The notes under the pieces were generated by a model, which worked only from the letters and a program-made list of their open reading frames with translations, was not told the DNA's origin and searched no databases. A program made the translations under genes and the position numbers. Of a stretch of 64,000 bases of DNA, positions 37,820 through 45,222 are shown piece after piece. Position 1 is the first letter of the stretch. The number at the start of each line of letters is the position of its first letter. The DNA comes from Lachnobacterium bovis (GTDB taxonomy: Bacteria; Bacillota; Clostridia; Lachnospirales; Lachnospiraceae): assembly GCF_900111325.1 (NCBI RefSeq), contig NZ_FOGW01000008.1:1-64000 (forward strand). The letters run 5' to 3'.

Positions 37820-38083
37820 ATGAACGAGTATGATGAAGTAGTATTAGAAACATTTTTAGAAAATCAAGAACAATTATTTTCAGAGAGTGTCGCAGAAACG
37901 CCTGAAGAGGCTGAGGCATTTTTAGAAGATTGTATGGCAATCGTTTGTGCTAATTTTAAGGAGGTAAAGCAGTACTTTAATGAGGCTGGAACTGATATTT
38001 CAGGCATGACAGATGAAGACATCAGAGAAGCAAGTGAAGTGTTTGAACTCCCAGATGGAAGATTTTTAATAGTAGAAGGGTAG
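37820..38083 (+). CDS. Small conserved-looking acidic protein, unknown function
   Basis: 87 residues from ATG 37820, chosen because GGAGGA at 37805-37810 is 9 nt upstream; the frame runs further left into maf. The protein is strongly acidic (MNEYDEVVLETFLENQ) and mainly helical, with one Cys pair (EDCMAIVC) and a well-formed end LPDGRFLIVEG. No known motif. Codon use and the strong ribosome site say it is a real gene. It lies between maf and a PAP2 phosphatase, probably in the same transcript. I do not recognise it. Confidence 0.75.
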   Translation: MNEYDEVVLETFLENQEQLFSESVAETPEEAEAFLEDCMAIVCANFKEVKQYFNEAGTDISGMTDEDIREASEVFELPDGRFLIVEG

Positions 38084-38111
38084 CTTTTGAATAGGTGGTG
38101 AATGCAAGACA

Positions 38112-38645
38112 GTGAATTGGGAGTTTGATATATTATATTTCTTACAAGGTATACATAATACTGTACTAAACAAAATTATGGTTATTGTTTCGACAATGGG
38201 TAACGCAGGATTATTTTGGATAATTCTTGCATGTATTTTGTTAATAAGTAAGCAAACGAGAAAGTGCGGAATTCAAATGATAGTTGCTATGTTAATAGCG
38301 TTAATAATCGGAAATGGAATAATTAAAAACAGTGTACAAAGAATGAGACCATGTTGGATAGATGAATCTGTTAAATTACTTATTAAGAATCCAAAAGATT
38401 TTTCATTTCCTTCAGGACACAGTTTGAATGGTATAGTTGCTGCAGTTACTATTTATTGCAATAATAAGAAATATGGAATTATAGCCATAATATTTGCGCT
38501 TATTATAGCTTTTTCGCGACTATACAATTTTGTTCATTTTCCAACAGATGTATTATGTGGATTATTATTAGGAACAATAATTGCTATAATGACTAATGAG
38601 TATTTTGAGACAAGTAAGAAAAATCCATTTAAGAAATTATATTAA
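38112..38645 (+). CDS. PAP2-family membrane phosphatase
   Basis: 177 residues with five or six hydrophobic segments. The three acid-phosphatase motifs are intact: K-x6-R-P in KNSVQRMRP, PSGHS (100-104, His103), and S-R-x5-H-x3-D in SRLYNFVHFPTD. Such enzymes dephosphorylate lipid phosphates, for example undecaprenyl pyrophosphate or phosphatidylglycerol phosphate, on the outer membrane face. The start is GTG, with AGGTGG 13 nt upstream, a rather long spacing; no better in-frame start is near. It ends before a bidirectional terminator. Confidence 0.88.
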   Translation: MNWEFDILYFLQGIHNTVLNKIMVIVSTMGNAGLFWIILACILLISKQTRKCGIQMIVAMLIALIIGNGIIKNSVQRMRPCWIDESVKLLIKNPKDFSFPSGHSLNGIVAAVTIYCNNKKYGIIAIIFALIIAFSRLYNFVHFPTDVLCGLLLGTIIAIMTNEYFETSKKNPFKKLY

Positions 38646-38732
38646 AAATGTGTAATTTTTAAGAATATTTTTAAAAACATTTTTAAGAAACATTCAAAAT
38701 AAAAAATTAAAAAGTCATAATGACAAAAATAT

Positions 38733-38792
38733 AAAAAAGCCGTAGGGTAAATGCTTATTATAAATTTAAGCAAGATCCAACGGCTTTTTTTA
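38733..38792. terminator. Bidirectional terminator between the PAP2 gene and htpG
   Basis: AAAAAAGCCGT (38733-38743) pairs with ACGGCTTTTTT (38780-38790), with a weaker inner stem (GGGTAAATGCTTA with TTAAGCAAGATCC). A and T runs on both sides serve both convergent genes. Confidence 0.85.
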
Positions 38793-38809
38793 TGTAGCTT
38801 TTAATATAG

Positions 38810-38841
38810 TTTCAAAGTATATTTCAAAGTATATTTCAAAG
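38810..38841 (+). repeat. 12-bp direct repeats downstream of htpG
   Basis: TTTCAAAGTATA occurs at 38810-38821 and 38822-38833, with a partial third copy (TTTCAAAG) at 38834-38841. No function is evident. Confidence 0.75.
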
Positions 38842-38886
38842 AATTATATTTATATATTTTAAAACAATTTTATATATTTTAAAGAA

Positions 38887-40941
38887 TTATTTTTGCAAAT
38901 TTTTAAGCATGATATCATTACTACGTTTGATAAATTTAGTCATATCATCAACACTAAGTGGAGCGTTTGTGATGCGTGCTAAATCATAAAGTTGCTCAAC
39001 ATATAATGAAACATCATCTGCGTCGTTATTCTCAAAAATGTATTTAACAAGAGCATTATTAGCATTAAGTGTTAATGTCTCATCTGCGGCAAACATATTT
39101 GGATCCATCGCACCCATACCGTTTGCAGCATACATTTTAAACATATCCTGCATTCTTCGACCTTGCTCAGAAAGAGTAAGGATAGAAGCAATTTCTTCAT
39201 TTTTTAAGCTTTCAACTTTAACAGTTAATTTATCTTTATTTAATACTTTTTTGAATAATTCGCTTAAAGTTGTTGCTTCATTTGATAAATCTTCATTGTC
39301 ATTTTTTAATGTATCAGTTAAATCAGCATCGATTCTCATAAATTTGTAATCAGAGTTACGTTGCTCAAGTTGTGTGATAAAAGATGTATCAATTGTGCTA
39401 TTTAAAATAACAGCATTCATGTTTTGCTCTTTAAACAAGTTGATGTATTGACCTTGTTGATTCAAATCTGTTACATAGTAGATAGTAGTGCGTTTGTCTT
39501 CTTCTTTAGTACTATCATTATTATCAGAGTTAGAATCTTTAGTGTCGTCATTTTTTTCTATAGGTTTAAGTAATTCTGGCAATGTCTGATATTTATCATA
39601 AATATCTTTGAATAGGATATAATCATTCATTTTATCGCAGAATTTTGTATCTTTTAAGCAACCATATTTAATGAATGGGCTGATGTCATCCCAGTATTTT
39701 TCATAATTTTCTTTATCAGTTTTGCATAAACCAGATAATTTGTCAGCAACCTTTTTAGTGATGTAATCAGAAATTTTCTTAACGAATCCATCATTTTGTA
39801 GAGCAGAACGTGAAACGTTAAGTGGTAAATCAGGACAATCAATTACACCTTTTAGTAACATTAAGAATTCAGGAATAACTTCTTTAATGTTATCAGCGAT
39901 GAAAACTTGGTTGTTATATAATTTGATAGTTCCTTCAATTGATTCATATTCTGTATTGATTTTTGGGAAATATAAAATACCTTTTAAGTTAAAAGGATAA
40001 TCCATATTTAAATGAATCCAAAATAGTGGTTCTTTGTAGTCGTTAAATACTTTACGGTAAAAATCAATATATTCTTCGTCAGTACAATCTTTTGGAGTTT
40101 TAGCCCAAAGTGGGTGTATGTCGTTGATTGGTACAGGACGTTTTTTGATTTTTAATTTATCAGTTGCAGGAGATACTTCAACTACTTCTTTTTCTCCATT
40201 TTCGTTTGTTTTTTCTTCTGTTTTAGCTTCTTCATGAATTTCTTCAATTACAGTATCTGTATCAAGTTTATCTTCTTTATTGATTACTTCAAATTCATCA
40301 GCTGCTGTTACATTTTTAATGTAAATTTCAGTTGGCATAAATGAACAATATTTAGAGATTACTTCACGAGCCTTATATTCGTTAACGAATTCAAGACAGT
40401 CTTCGTTCATATATAATGTGATTTCTGTACCAACAGTGTCTTTAGTACCATCAGTCATATCAAATTCAGTACCACCATCACAGCTCCAGTGAACAGGAGT
40501 AGCACCTTCAGTGAATGAAAGAGTATCGATTGTTACTTCATCAGCTACCATAAATGCTGAATAAAATCCTAAACCAAAGTGTCCGATAATTTGATCATCA
40601 CTTGATTTATCTTTATATTTTTCAATAAAGTCTGTAGCACCAGAAAAAGCTACTTTATTAATATATTCCTCAACTTCTTCACCTGTCATACCAAGACCGT
40701 TATCGATGAATTTTAAAGTTTTTTCTTCAGGATTAAGTAAAACTTGAATTTGAGGTTTATAATCTGCTGGCAAAGAATACTCGCCCATCATATCTAATTT
40801 TTTTAATTTAGTAATAGCGTCACAGCCATTTGAAATTAATTCACGATAGAAAATATCGTGATCAGAATATAACCATTTTTTGATTATAGGGAAAAGATTA
40901 TCGCTATCAATAGATAAGTTTCCATGTTTGTTGTTACTCAT
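38887..40941 (-). CDS. htpG: Molecular chaperone HtpG (Hsp90)
   Basis: 684 residues. The GHKL ATP-binding motifs are visible: RELISNGCDAITKL, DNGLGMTGEEV, and GHFGLGFYSAFMVAD. The middle domain carries NVSRSALQNDGF, and the C-terminal part is helical for dimerisation. Acidic low-complexity insertions occur near residues 230-265 and 490-520. HtpG is a cytosolic ATP-dependent chaperone. The start is ATG 40939-40941, since AAAGGAG sits inside the longer frame that begins with TTG 40962. A perfect CIRCE element lies about 100 bp upstream, which implies HrcA control. Confidence 0.96.
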   Translation of the reverse strand: MSNNKHGNLSIDSDNLFPIIKKWLYSDHDIFYRELISNGCDAITKLKKLDMMGEYSLPADYKPQIQVLLNPEEKTLKFIDNGLGMTGEEVEEYINKVAFSGATDFIEKYKDKSSDDQIIGHFGLGFYSAFMVADEVTIDTLSFTEGATPVHWSCDGGTEFDMTDGTKDTVGTEITLYMNEDCLEFVNEYKAREVISKYCSFMPTEIYIKNVTAADEFEVINKEDKLDTDTVIEEIHEEAKTEEKTNENGEKEVVEVSPATDKLKIKKRPVPINDIHPLWAKTPKDCTDEEYIDFYRKVFNDYKEPLFWIHLNMDYPFNLKGILYFPKINTEYESIEGTIKLYNNQVFIADNIKEVIPEFLMLLKGVIDCPDLPLNVSRSALQNDGFVKKISDYITKKVADKLSGLCKTDKENYEKYWDDISPFIKYGCLKDTKFCDKMNDYILFKDIYDKYQTLPELLKPIEKNDDTKDSNSDNNDSTKEEDKRTTIYYVTDLNQQGQYINLFKEQNMNAVILNSTIDTSFITQLEQRNSDYKFMRIDADLTDTLKNDNEDLSNEATTLSELFKKVLNKDKLTVKVESLKNEEIASILTLSEQGRRMQDMFKMYAANGMGAMDPNMFAADETLTLNANNALVKYIFENNDADDVSLYVEQLYDLARITNAPLSVDDMTKFIKRSNDIMLKNLQK

Positions 40942-41003
40942 AATTATCGACTCCTTTATCAAAAATATATTAATATGTTTATTATCTTTTTTTATACAAT
41001 ATG

Positions 41004-41032
41004 ATGATAAAACTAAAAAAACAAAAAGTCAA
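41004..41032 (-). promoter_or_regulatory. Promoter of htpG
   Basis: On the reverse strand TTGACT (41027-41032) and TATCAT (41004-41009) are 17 bp apart. The CIRCE element begins 7 bp upstream of the -35 box. Confidence 0.6.
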
Positions 41033-41039
41033 TAGAAAA

Positions 41040-41066
41040 TTAGCACTCTTTTGAAATGAGTGCTAA
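41040..41066. promoter_or_regulatory. CIRCE element (HrcA operator)
   Basis: TTAGCACTC (41040-41048), nine bases, then GAGTGCTAA (41058-41066): an exact match to the CIRCE consensus TTAGCACTC-N9-GAGTGCTAA. HrcA binds it to repress heat-shock genes. It lies just upstream of the htpG -35 box and about 70 bp from the divergent promoter. Confidence 0.95.
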
Positions 41067-41123
41067 CAGAAAAAATATCAGATGAATATAAAATGAATAA
41101 ATATTAATATTTTTATGCAAAAT

Positions 41124-41246
41124 ATGAATATTATACTTGATTTTTGAATATATTATGATATAATATTCATTGTAAACAAATAAATATGCATAATATTCAT
41201 TTGAATATTCAAAATAATTATTTGTTTATAAATATTAGTTTACAAT
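41124..41246 (+). promoter_or_regulatory. Cluster of inverted and direct repeats over the transporter promoter
   Basis: ATAATATTCAT occurs at 41160-41170 (over the -10) and 41190-41200, exactly 30 bp apart, with an inverted copy at 41124-41134 before the -35. TTTGAATATTCAAA (41200-41213) is a perfect palindrome. A wider inverted repeat ATTGTAAAC/GTTTACAAT spans 41169-41177 and 41238-41246. The layout fits a repressor operator, possibly ArgR given TGCATAATATTCA at 41188-41200, but half-site spacing differs from the arg boxes further on. Confidence 0.45.
41137..41164 (+). promoter_or_regulatory. Promoter for the thioesterase-ABC transporter operon
   Basis: TTGATT (41137-41142), a 16-bp spacer and TATAAT (41159-41164), preceded by TG at 41156-41157 (extended -10). 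It predicts a leader of about 195 nt. Confidence 0.6.
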
Positions 41247-41260
41247 ACAAGCAGAATTAA

Positions 41261-41295
41261 TTAATATGAAAGTAGAGGCCACTCTTTCATATTAA
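41261..41295 (+). promoter_or_regulatory. Perfect 12-bp hairpin in the transporter operon leader
   Basis: TTAATATGAAAG (41261-41272) pairs exactly with CTTTCATATTAA (41284-41295) around the 11-nt loop TAGAGGCCACT. It is followed by TATAGTTTTA, not a clean T-run. It may be an attenuator, a stability hairpin or a protein site. Confidence 0.5.
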
Positions 41296-41366
41296 TATAG
41301 TTTTAGGAAGATGAATTGGAAAAAGAATATGGAAGAGATTTTTTGTTTATATTAGGAGGAGTTATT

Positions 41367-41750
41367 ATGTTAAATATAGAATTAATAGGCGAATCAGAAG
41401 TAGTTGTAACAAAAGATAATACAGCTAAAGCACTTAAAAGTGGTGAATTAGAAGTTTTTGCTACACCTGCTATGATTGCTCTTATGGAAGAAGCTGCTTG
41501 TAATTGTATTGCTGGACATCTAGAGAATGGACAAAGTAGTGTTGGAACTAAACTCGACATAGTTCATATCTCTCCAAGTCCGGTTGGAATGAAAGTGACT
41601 TGCACGGCAAGGCTAGTTGCCATCGATAATCGTTCGCTTGAATTTGAAATCGAAGCGCGTGATGAAAAAGGAGTTATCGGTAAAGGAAGTCATTCACGTT
41701 TTATTGTCGATAAAGTTAAATTTCAAAACAAAGCCGACAGTAAAAAATAA
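41367..41750 (+). CDS. FlK-like hotdog thioesterase
   Basis: 127 residues resembling the fluoroacetyl-CoA thioesterase/thioesterase-like family: FATPAMIALMEEAACNCI (conserved Glu for catalysis), QSSVGTKLDIVHISPSPVG and GKGSHSRFIVD (conserved His). ATG 41367 is preceded by AGGAGGA with 6-nt spacing; the frame is open 17 codons further left without a ribosome site. It is cytoplasmic and leads an operon with an amino-acid ABC transporter 23 nt downstream. Its acyl-CoA substrate is unknown, and no link with the transporter is obvious. Confidence 0.83.
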   Translation: MLNIELIGESEVVVTKDNTAKALKSGELEVFATPAMIALMEEAACNCIAGHLENGQSSVGTKLDIVHISPSPVGMKVTCTARLVAIDNRSLEFEIEARDEKGVIGKGSHSRFIVDKVKFQNKADSKK

Positions 41751-41773
41751 TTTTTATGATAAAAGGAGAAAAC

Positions 41774-43303
41774 ATGAAAAAGAAAACTACGATAAAATCA
41801 ATTATCATAGCAGTAATTTTAGTAGCTGTTGCTTGTACAGGATTTTTTATGTATAAAAAGAGTCAAGTAAAAGAAACAGTTAAAATTAATTCTGTAAAAG
41901 ATATTAAAGGAAAGAAAATTGGTGTTCAATTAGGAACAACCGGCGATATTTATGCGTCAGATTATGAAAAAGACAAGTCAGGTACTAAAGTAGAGAGATA
42001 TAACAAGGGTACAGATGCGACACAGGCTCTTATTCAAAAGAAAATTGATTGCGTAATTATAGATGAGCAGCCAGCAAAAGCATTTGTGGCTGGAAATAGA
42101 TCACTTTCTATTTTAAAGGAAGAATTTGTAAAAGAAAATTATGCTTTTTGCGTTGGAAAAAATAATAAAGAGTTGACAAAAAAAATTAATGCAGCTCTAA
42201 AGAAGTTAAAAGAAAATAAAACAATTGAAAAAATTAATAAAAACTACATTGGTAAAGCCGATGAAATAGGCAAAACACCTTACAAAAAGAAAAATTTACC
42301 ACGTAAAAATGGAAAATTAATTGTTGCTACTAATGCAGCATTTCCACCATATGAATCATATAAAAATGGTAAGATAGTAGGAATTGATGTAGATATTGTT
42401 CAGGCAGTTTGTGATGAATTAGACATGGAATTAGAAATTGAAGATATGGAATTCGACTCAATTATTACTGCTGTACAATCAGGTAAAGCAGATATTGGTG
42501 CTTCTGGTATGACAGTAACAGAAGAACGTAAAATGAACATTGATTTTACAAATTCATACACAACATCAAAACAGGTTGTAATCGTTAATAACGGTAAATC
42601 TGTAGGAAATGCTACTTCAATTGTTGAAAAATTTAAATCAGATTTTATAACAGATAATAGATATGAATATATTTTAAGCGGTTTAAAGAGTACTTTAATC
42701 ATTACAATCTTAGCATTGGTAATTGGTATAGTGTTTGGTTCATTACTTGCAATAGTAAGAACAACACATGACAAAAATGGTGGATTGATAATTCTTAACT
42801 TTTTTGCTAAAATTTATTTGACAATTATTCGTGGAACACCAACTATGGTACAATTACTTATTATTTATTACGTAGTATTTGCTTCTGCGAATGTTAATAA
42901 AATATTTGTAGCAGTTATAGCATTCGGTCTTAACTCATCTGCATATGTTGCAGAAGTTGTTCGTTCTGGTATTATGTCTGTTGATAATGGACAATTTGAA
43001 GCAGGTAGAAGTTTAGGTTTATCATATTCAACAACAATGATTAATGTAGTTTTACCACAGGCCTTCAAAAATATTTTACCAGCATTAGGTAATGAGCTTA
43101 TTACATTACTTAAAGAGACTTCAATCAGTGGATATATCGGATTAATCGATTTGACTAAAGGTAGCGATATTATTCGAAGTGTAACATATGATGCAATTAT
43201 GCCACTTGGAGTTGTTGCATTAATTTACTTATTTATTGTAATGCTTCTTACAGCAGGTGTTAATAAATTAGAGAGGAGCTTAAGAAAGAATGAAAAACGA
43301 TAA
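41774..43303 (+). CDS. Amino-acid ABC transporter: binding domain (lobes in permuted order) fused to permease
   Basis: 509 residues from ATG 41774 (AAAGGAG 7 nt upstream). An N-terminal hydrophobic anchor (about 8-28) is followed by residues 36-160 that match the second lobe of a type II amino-acid binding protein (IKGKKIGVQLGTTGDIYA, VIIDEQPAKAFV). Residues 179-275 match the first lobe (VATNAAFPPYES, GIDVDIVQAV, ADIGASGMTVTEER). Then comes the permease (about 296-505) with RGTPTMVQLL and the EAA loop QFEAGRSLGLSYSTT. Known fusions run lobe 1, lobe 2, permease, so the order here is swapped. The partner ATPase gene overlaps by 14 nt. Substrate is probably a polar amino acid. Confidence 0.87.
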   Translation: MKKKTTIKSIIIAVILVAVACTGFFMYKKSQVKETVKINSVKDIKGKKIGVQLGTTGDIYASDYEKDKSGTKVERYNKGTDATQALIQKKIDCVIIDEQPAKAFVAGNRSLSILKEEFVKENYAFCVGKNNKELTKKINAALKKLKENKTIEKINKNYIGKADEIGKTPYKKKNLPRKNGKLIVATNAAFPPYESYKNGKIVGIDVDIVQAVCDELDMELEIEDMEFDSIITAVQSGKADIGASGMTVTEERKMNIDFTNSYTTSKQVVIVNNGKSVGNATSIVEKFKSDFITDNRYEYILSGLKSTLIITILALVIGIVFGSLLAIVRTTHDKNGGLIILNFFAKIYLTIIRGTPTMVQLLIIYYVVFASANVNKIFVAVIAFGLNSSAYVAEVVRSGIMSVDNGQFEAGRSLGLSYSTTMINVVLPQAFKNILPALGNELITLLKETSISGYIGLIDLTKGSDIIRSVTYDAIMPLGVVALIYLFIVMLLTAGVNKLERSLRKNEKR

Positions 43304-44030
43304 TGTTTTATTAGATATACAAAATTTAAAAAAGAGCTACGGAAAACATGAAGTTTTGAAAGGAATTTCAACTACAATTTCTAAAGGCGAGGTAATTGCG
43401 ATTATAGGTCCTTCAGGATGTGGTAAATCTACTTTCTTACGCTCTTTAAATTTATTAGAAAAACCTACCGAAGGTATTATTAAGTTCGAAGGACAAAATA
43501 TTACCGATAAAGATATTGATGTTGATAAAATGAGAGAAAGAATTGGAATGGTTTTTCAACAATTTAATCTTTTTCCAAATATGACAATCAAAAAAAATAT
43601 TATGCTAGCACCGGTGAAATTAAAGAAAATGACACCAGAACAAGCAGAAGAGAAAGCTATGAAGCTTTTAGATAGAATTGGTCTAAAAGAGAAAGCGGAT
43701 GCATATCCAGATATGTTATCAGGTGGTCAAAAGCAAAGGGTTGCTATTGCTCGTTCGCTTGCTATGGATCCAGATGTAATGCTATTTGATGAACCTACTT
43801 CTGCACTTGATCCTGAAATGGTTGGCGAAGTATTAAATTTGATGCGTGATTTGGCAAAAGATGGAATGACAATGGTTGTTGTTACTCATGAAATGGGATT
43901 TGCCAAGGAAGTAGCAAGCAGAGTTTTATTTATAAATGAAGGCGTTATTGGAGAAGATAATGTCCCAGAAGAAGTATTCAACAATCCTAAGTCGTCAAGA
44001 TTAAAAGACTTTTTAGGAAAGGTGTTATAA
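43290..44030 (+). CDS. Polar amino-acid ABC transporter ATPase (GlnQ/ArtP type)
   Basis: 246 residues. Walker A GPSGCGKS (40-47), Q-loop VFQQFNLFPNM, signature LSGGQKQRVAIARSLAM, Walker B VMLFDEPTSALDPE, and the switch His in VVTHEMGFAKEV are all present; the last is typical of the glutamine/arginine-type importers. It powers the fused binding-protein permease encoded just upstream, overlapping by 14 nt, with GAGAGGAG as ribosome site inside that gene. One permease type plus one ATPase suggests a homodimeric GlnPQ-like transporter. Confidence 0.95.
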   Translation: MKNDNVLLDIQNLKKSYGKHEVLKGISTTISKGEVIAIIGPSGCGKSTFLRSLNLLEKPTEGIIKFEGQNITDKDIDVDKMRERIGMVFQQFNLFPNMTIKKNIMLAPVKLKKMTPEQAEEKAMKLLDRIGLKEKADAYPDMLSGGQKQRVAIARSLAMDPDVMLFDEPTSALDPEMVGEVLNLMRDLAKDGMTMVVVTHEMGFAKEVASRVLFINEGVIGEDNVPEEVFNNPKSSRLKDFLGKVL

Positions 44031-44033
44031 AAA

Positions 44034-45080
44034 ATGATACAATTAGTGTATAAATCTTTAGTTTTTATAGGAGTTGCAATTTTAACTTTTATTTGTACTG
44101 GAATGGCATGCGTACTTTACATGTATAGTACTAATTATAGATCTTTTAAATATGATCCATATGTCGCTACAGCCAGATATAATGACTATAAAGATCTGAA
44201 CAGACGAGAGGTTGAGTTTTATTCAGGAAAGAATAAGTTAAGAGGCTATGTGTATGGAGAAGAAAATAAAGATATGATTGTTTTCTCACATGGAATTTGG
44301 TCTGGACATGAAGACTATATGGCCTTCTTAAAATGGTTTATTGATAGGGGATATGCTGTTTTTGCTTATGATTATACCGGATATAATAATAGTCAAGGAG
44401 ATAATGCCAAAGGGTTAACGCAATCTATGATAGACTTAGATAATGCACTAACTTTTATCGAAAAAGATAATACTTTAAAACAACATAATATATATCTAAT
44501 GGGCCATAGTTGGGGCGGTTACGCAACAGCTAGTGTCCTTAGATATAAGCATAATGTAAAAGCAGCTGTTCCTTTATCTGGTTTTAATGATCCAGAAACA
44601 ATATCATTAGATGTTACAGATAAATTAATTGGTAAACCAGCATATTTATTGACTCCATTTTTAAGACTTAATCAATATAGATTATTTAAAGATAAGGGAA
44701 GTATTAAAGCGGTAGATAGTATAAATTCTACTAATATACCTGTTTTGATAGTTCATGCGAATAAAGATGCGTTTATTAAATTTGATAAGACATCTATTAT
44801 TGCTCAAAAGGATAAAATCACTAATAAAAATGTACAGTATTACGTTATAACTAAAAAACATATAAATGATCATAGTTCATACGTTAATGATGTTCCATCC
44901 GCTATAGAAGTAAAGAGAATAGAAAAAGAACGCAAGAAGATGGAGAGTAAATGTCCAAATGGTAAGGCTACAGATCAACAGTTAAGAAAGTTTTATGCAA
45001 AACTAGATAAGTCAAAAGCAAACCAACCAAACGTTGAATTATGTGAAAGAATCGATAAGTTTTTTAAGAGTGTAAAATAA
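44034..45080 (+). CDS. Membrane-anchored alpha/beta hydrolase
   Basis: 348 residues. One N-terminal membrane span (about 8-31) precedes an alpha/beta hydrolase domain: VFSHGIWSGHEDY (oxyanion HG), the nucleophile elbow GHSWGG (Ser159), VHANKDAFI (Asp) and NDHSSY (His). The family includes esterases and peptidases; the substrate is unknown. The active domain could face the outside, since the anchor is N-terminal without a cleavage site. It follows the ABC ATPase after 3 nt, so it is in the same transcript, and ends at a terminator. Confidence 0.85.
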   Translation: MIQLVYKSLVFIGVAILTFICTGMACVLYMYSTNYRSFKYDPYVATARYNDYKDLNRREVEFYSGKNKLRGYVYGEENKDMIVFSHGIWSGHEDYMAFLKWFIDRGYAVFAYDYTGYNNSQGDNAKGLTQSMIDLDNALTFIEKDNTLKQHNIYLMGHSWGGYATASVLRYKHNVKAAVPLSGFNDPETISLDVTDKLIGKPAYLLTPFLRLNQYRLFKDKGSIKAVDSINSTNIPVLIVHANKDAFIKFDKTSIIAQKDKITNKNVQYYVITKKHINDHSSYVNDVPSAIEVKRIEKERKKMESKCPNGKATDQQLRKFYAKLDKSKANQPNVELCERIDKFFKSVK

Positions 45081-45114
45081 GGCAGAGTAACAATATAAAC
45101 ACAAAAATAAAATA

Positions 45115-45165
45115 CCGCCTCCTAAGGATTATGTTAAAATATAACTTTAGAGGGCGGATTTTTTA
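45115..45165. terminator. Terminator between the hydrolase gene and eno
   Basis: CCGCCTCCTAA (45115-45125) pairs with TTTAGAGGGCGG (45146-45157) with a one-base bulge, followed by ATTTTTTATT. The reverse side is also T-rich, so it can end the convergent eno transcript. Confidence 0.78.
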
Positions 45166-45222
45166 TTGTGAGTTAAGTTTAGCTATATTTAATGTATGGT
45201 GATAATAAATGTATTGCTACAA

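Noticed and set aside
38810..38841. Attachment site or insertion-sequence end
   Set aside because: Only short AT-rich direct repeats are present, with no integrase, transposase or inverted termini.
42400..43068. Reverse-strand frames within the permease gene
   Set aside because: They are shadows of the forward gene, which has clear transporter motifs.
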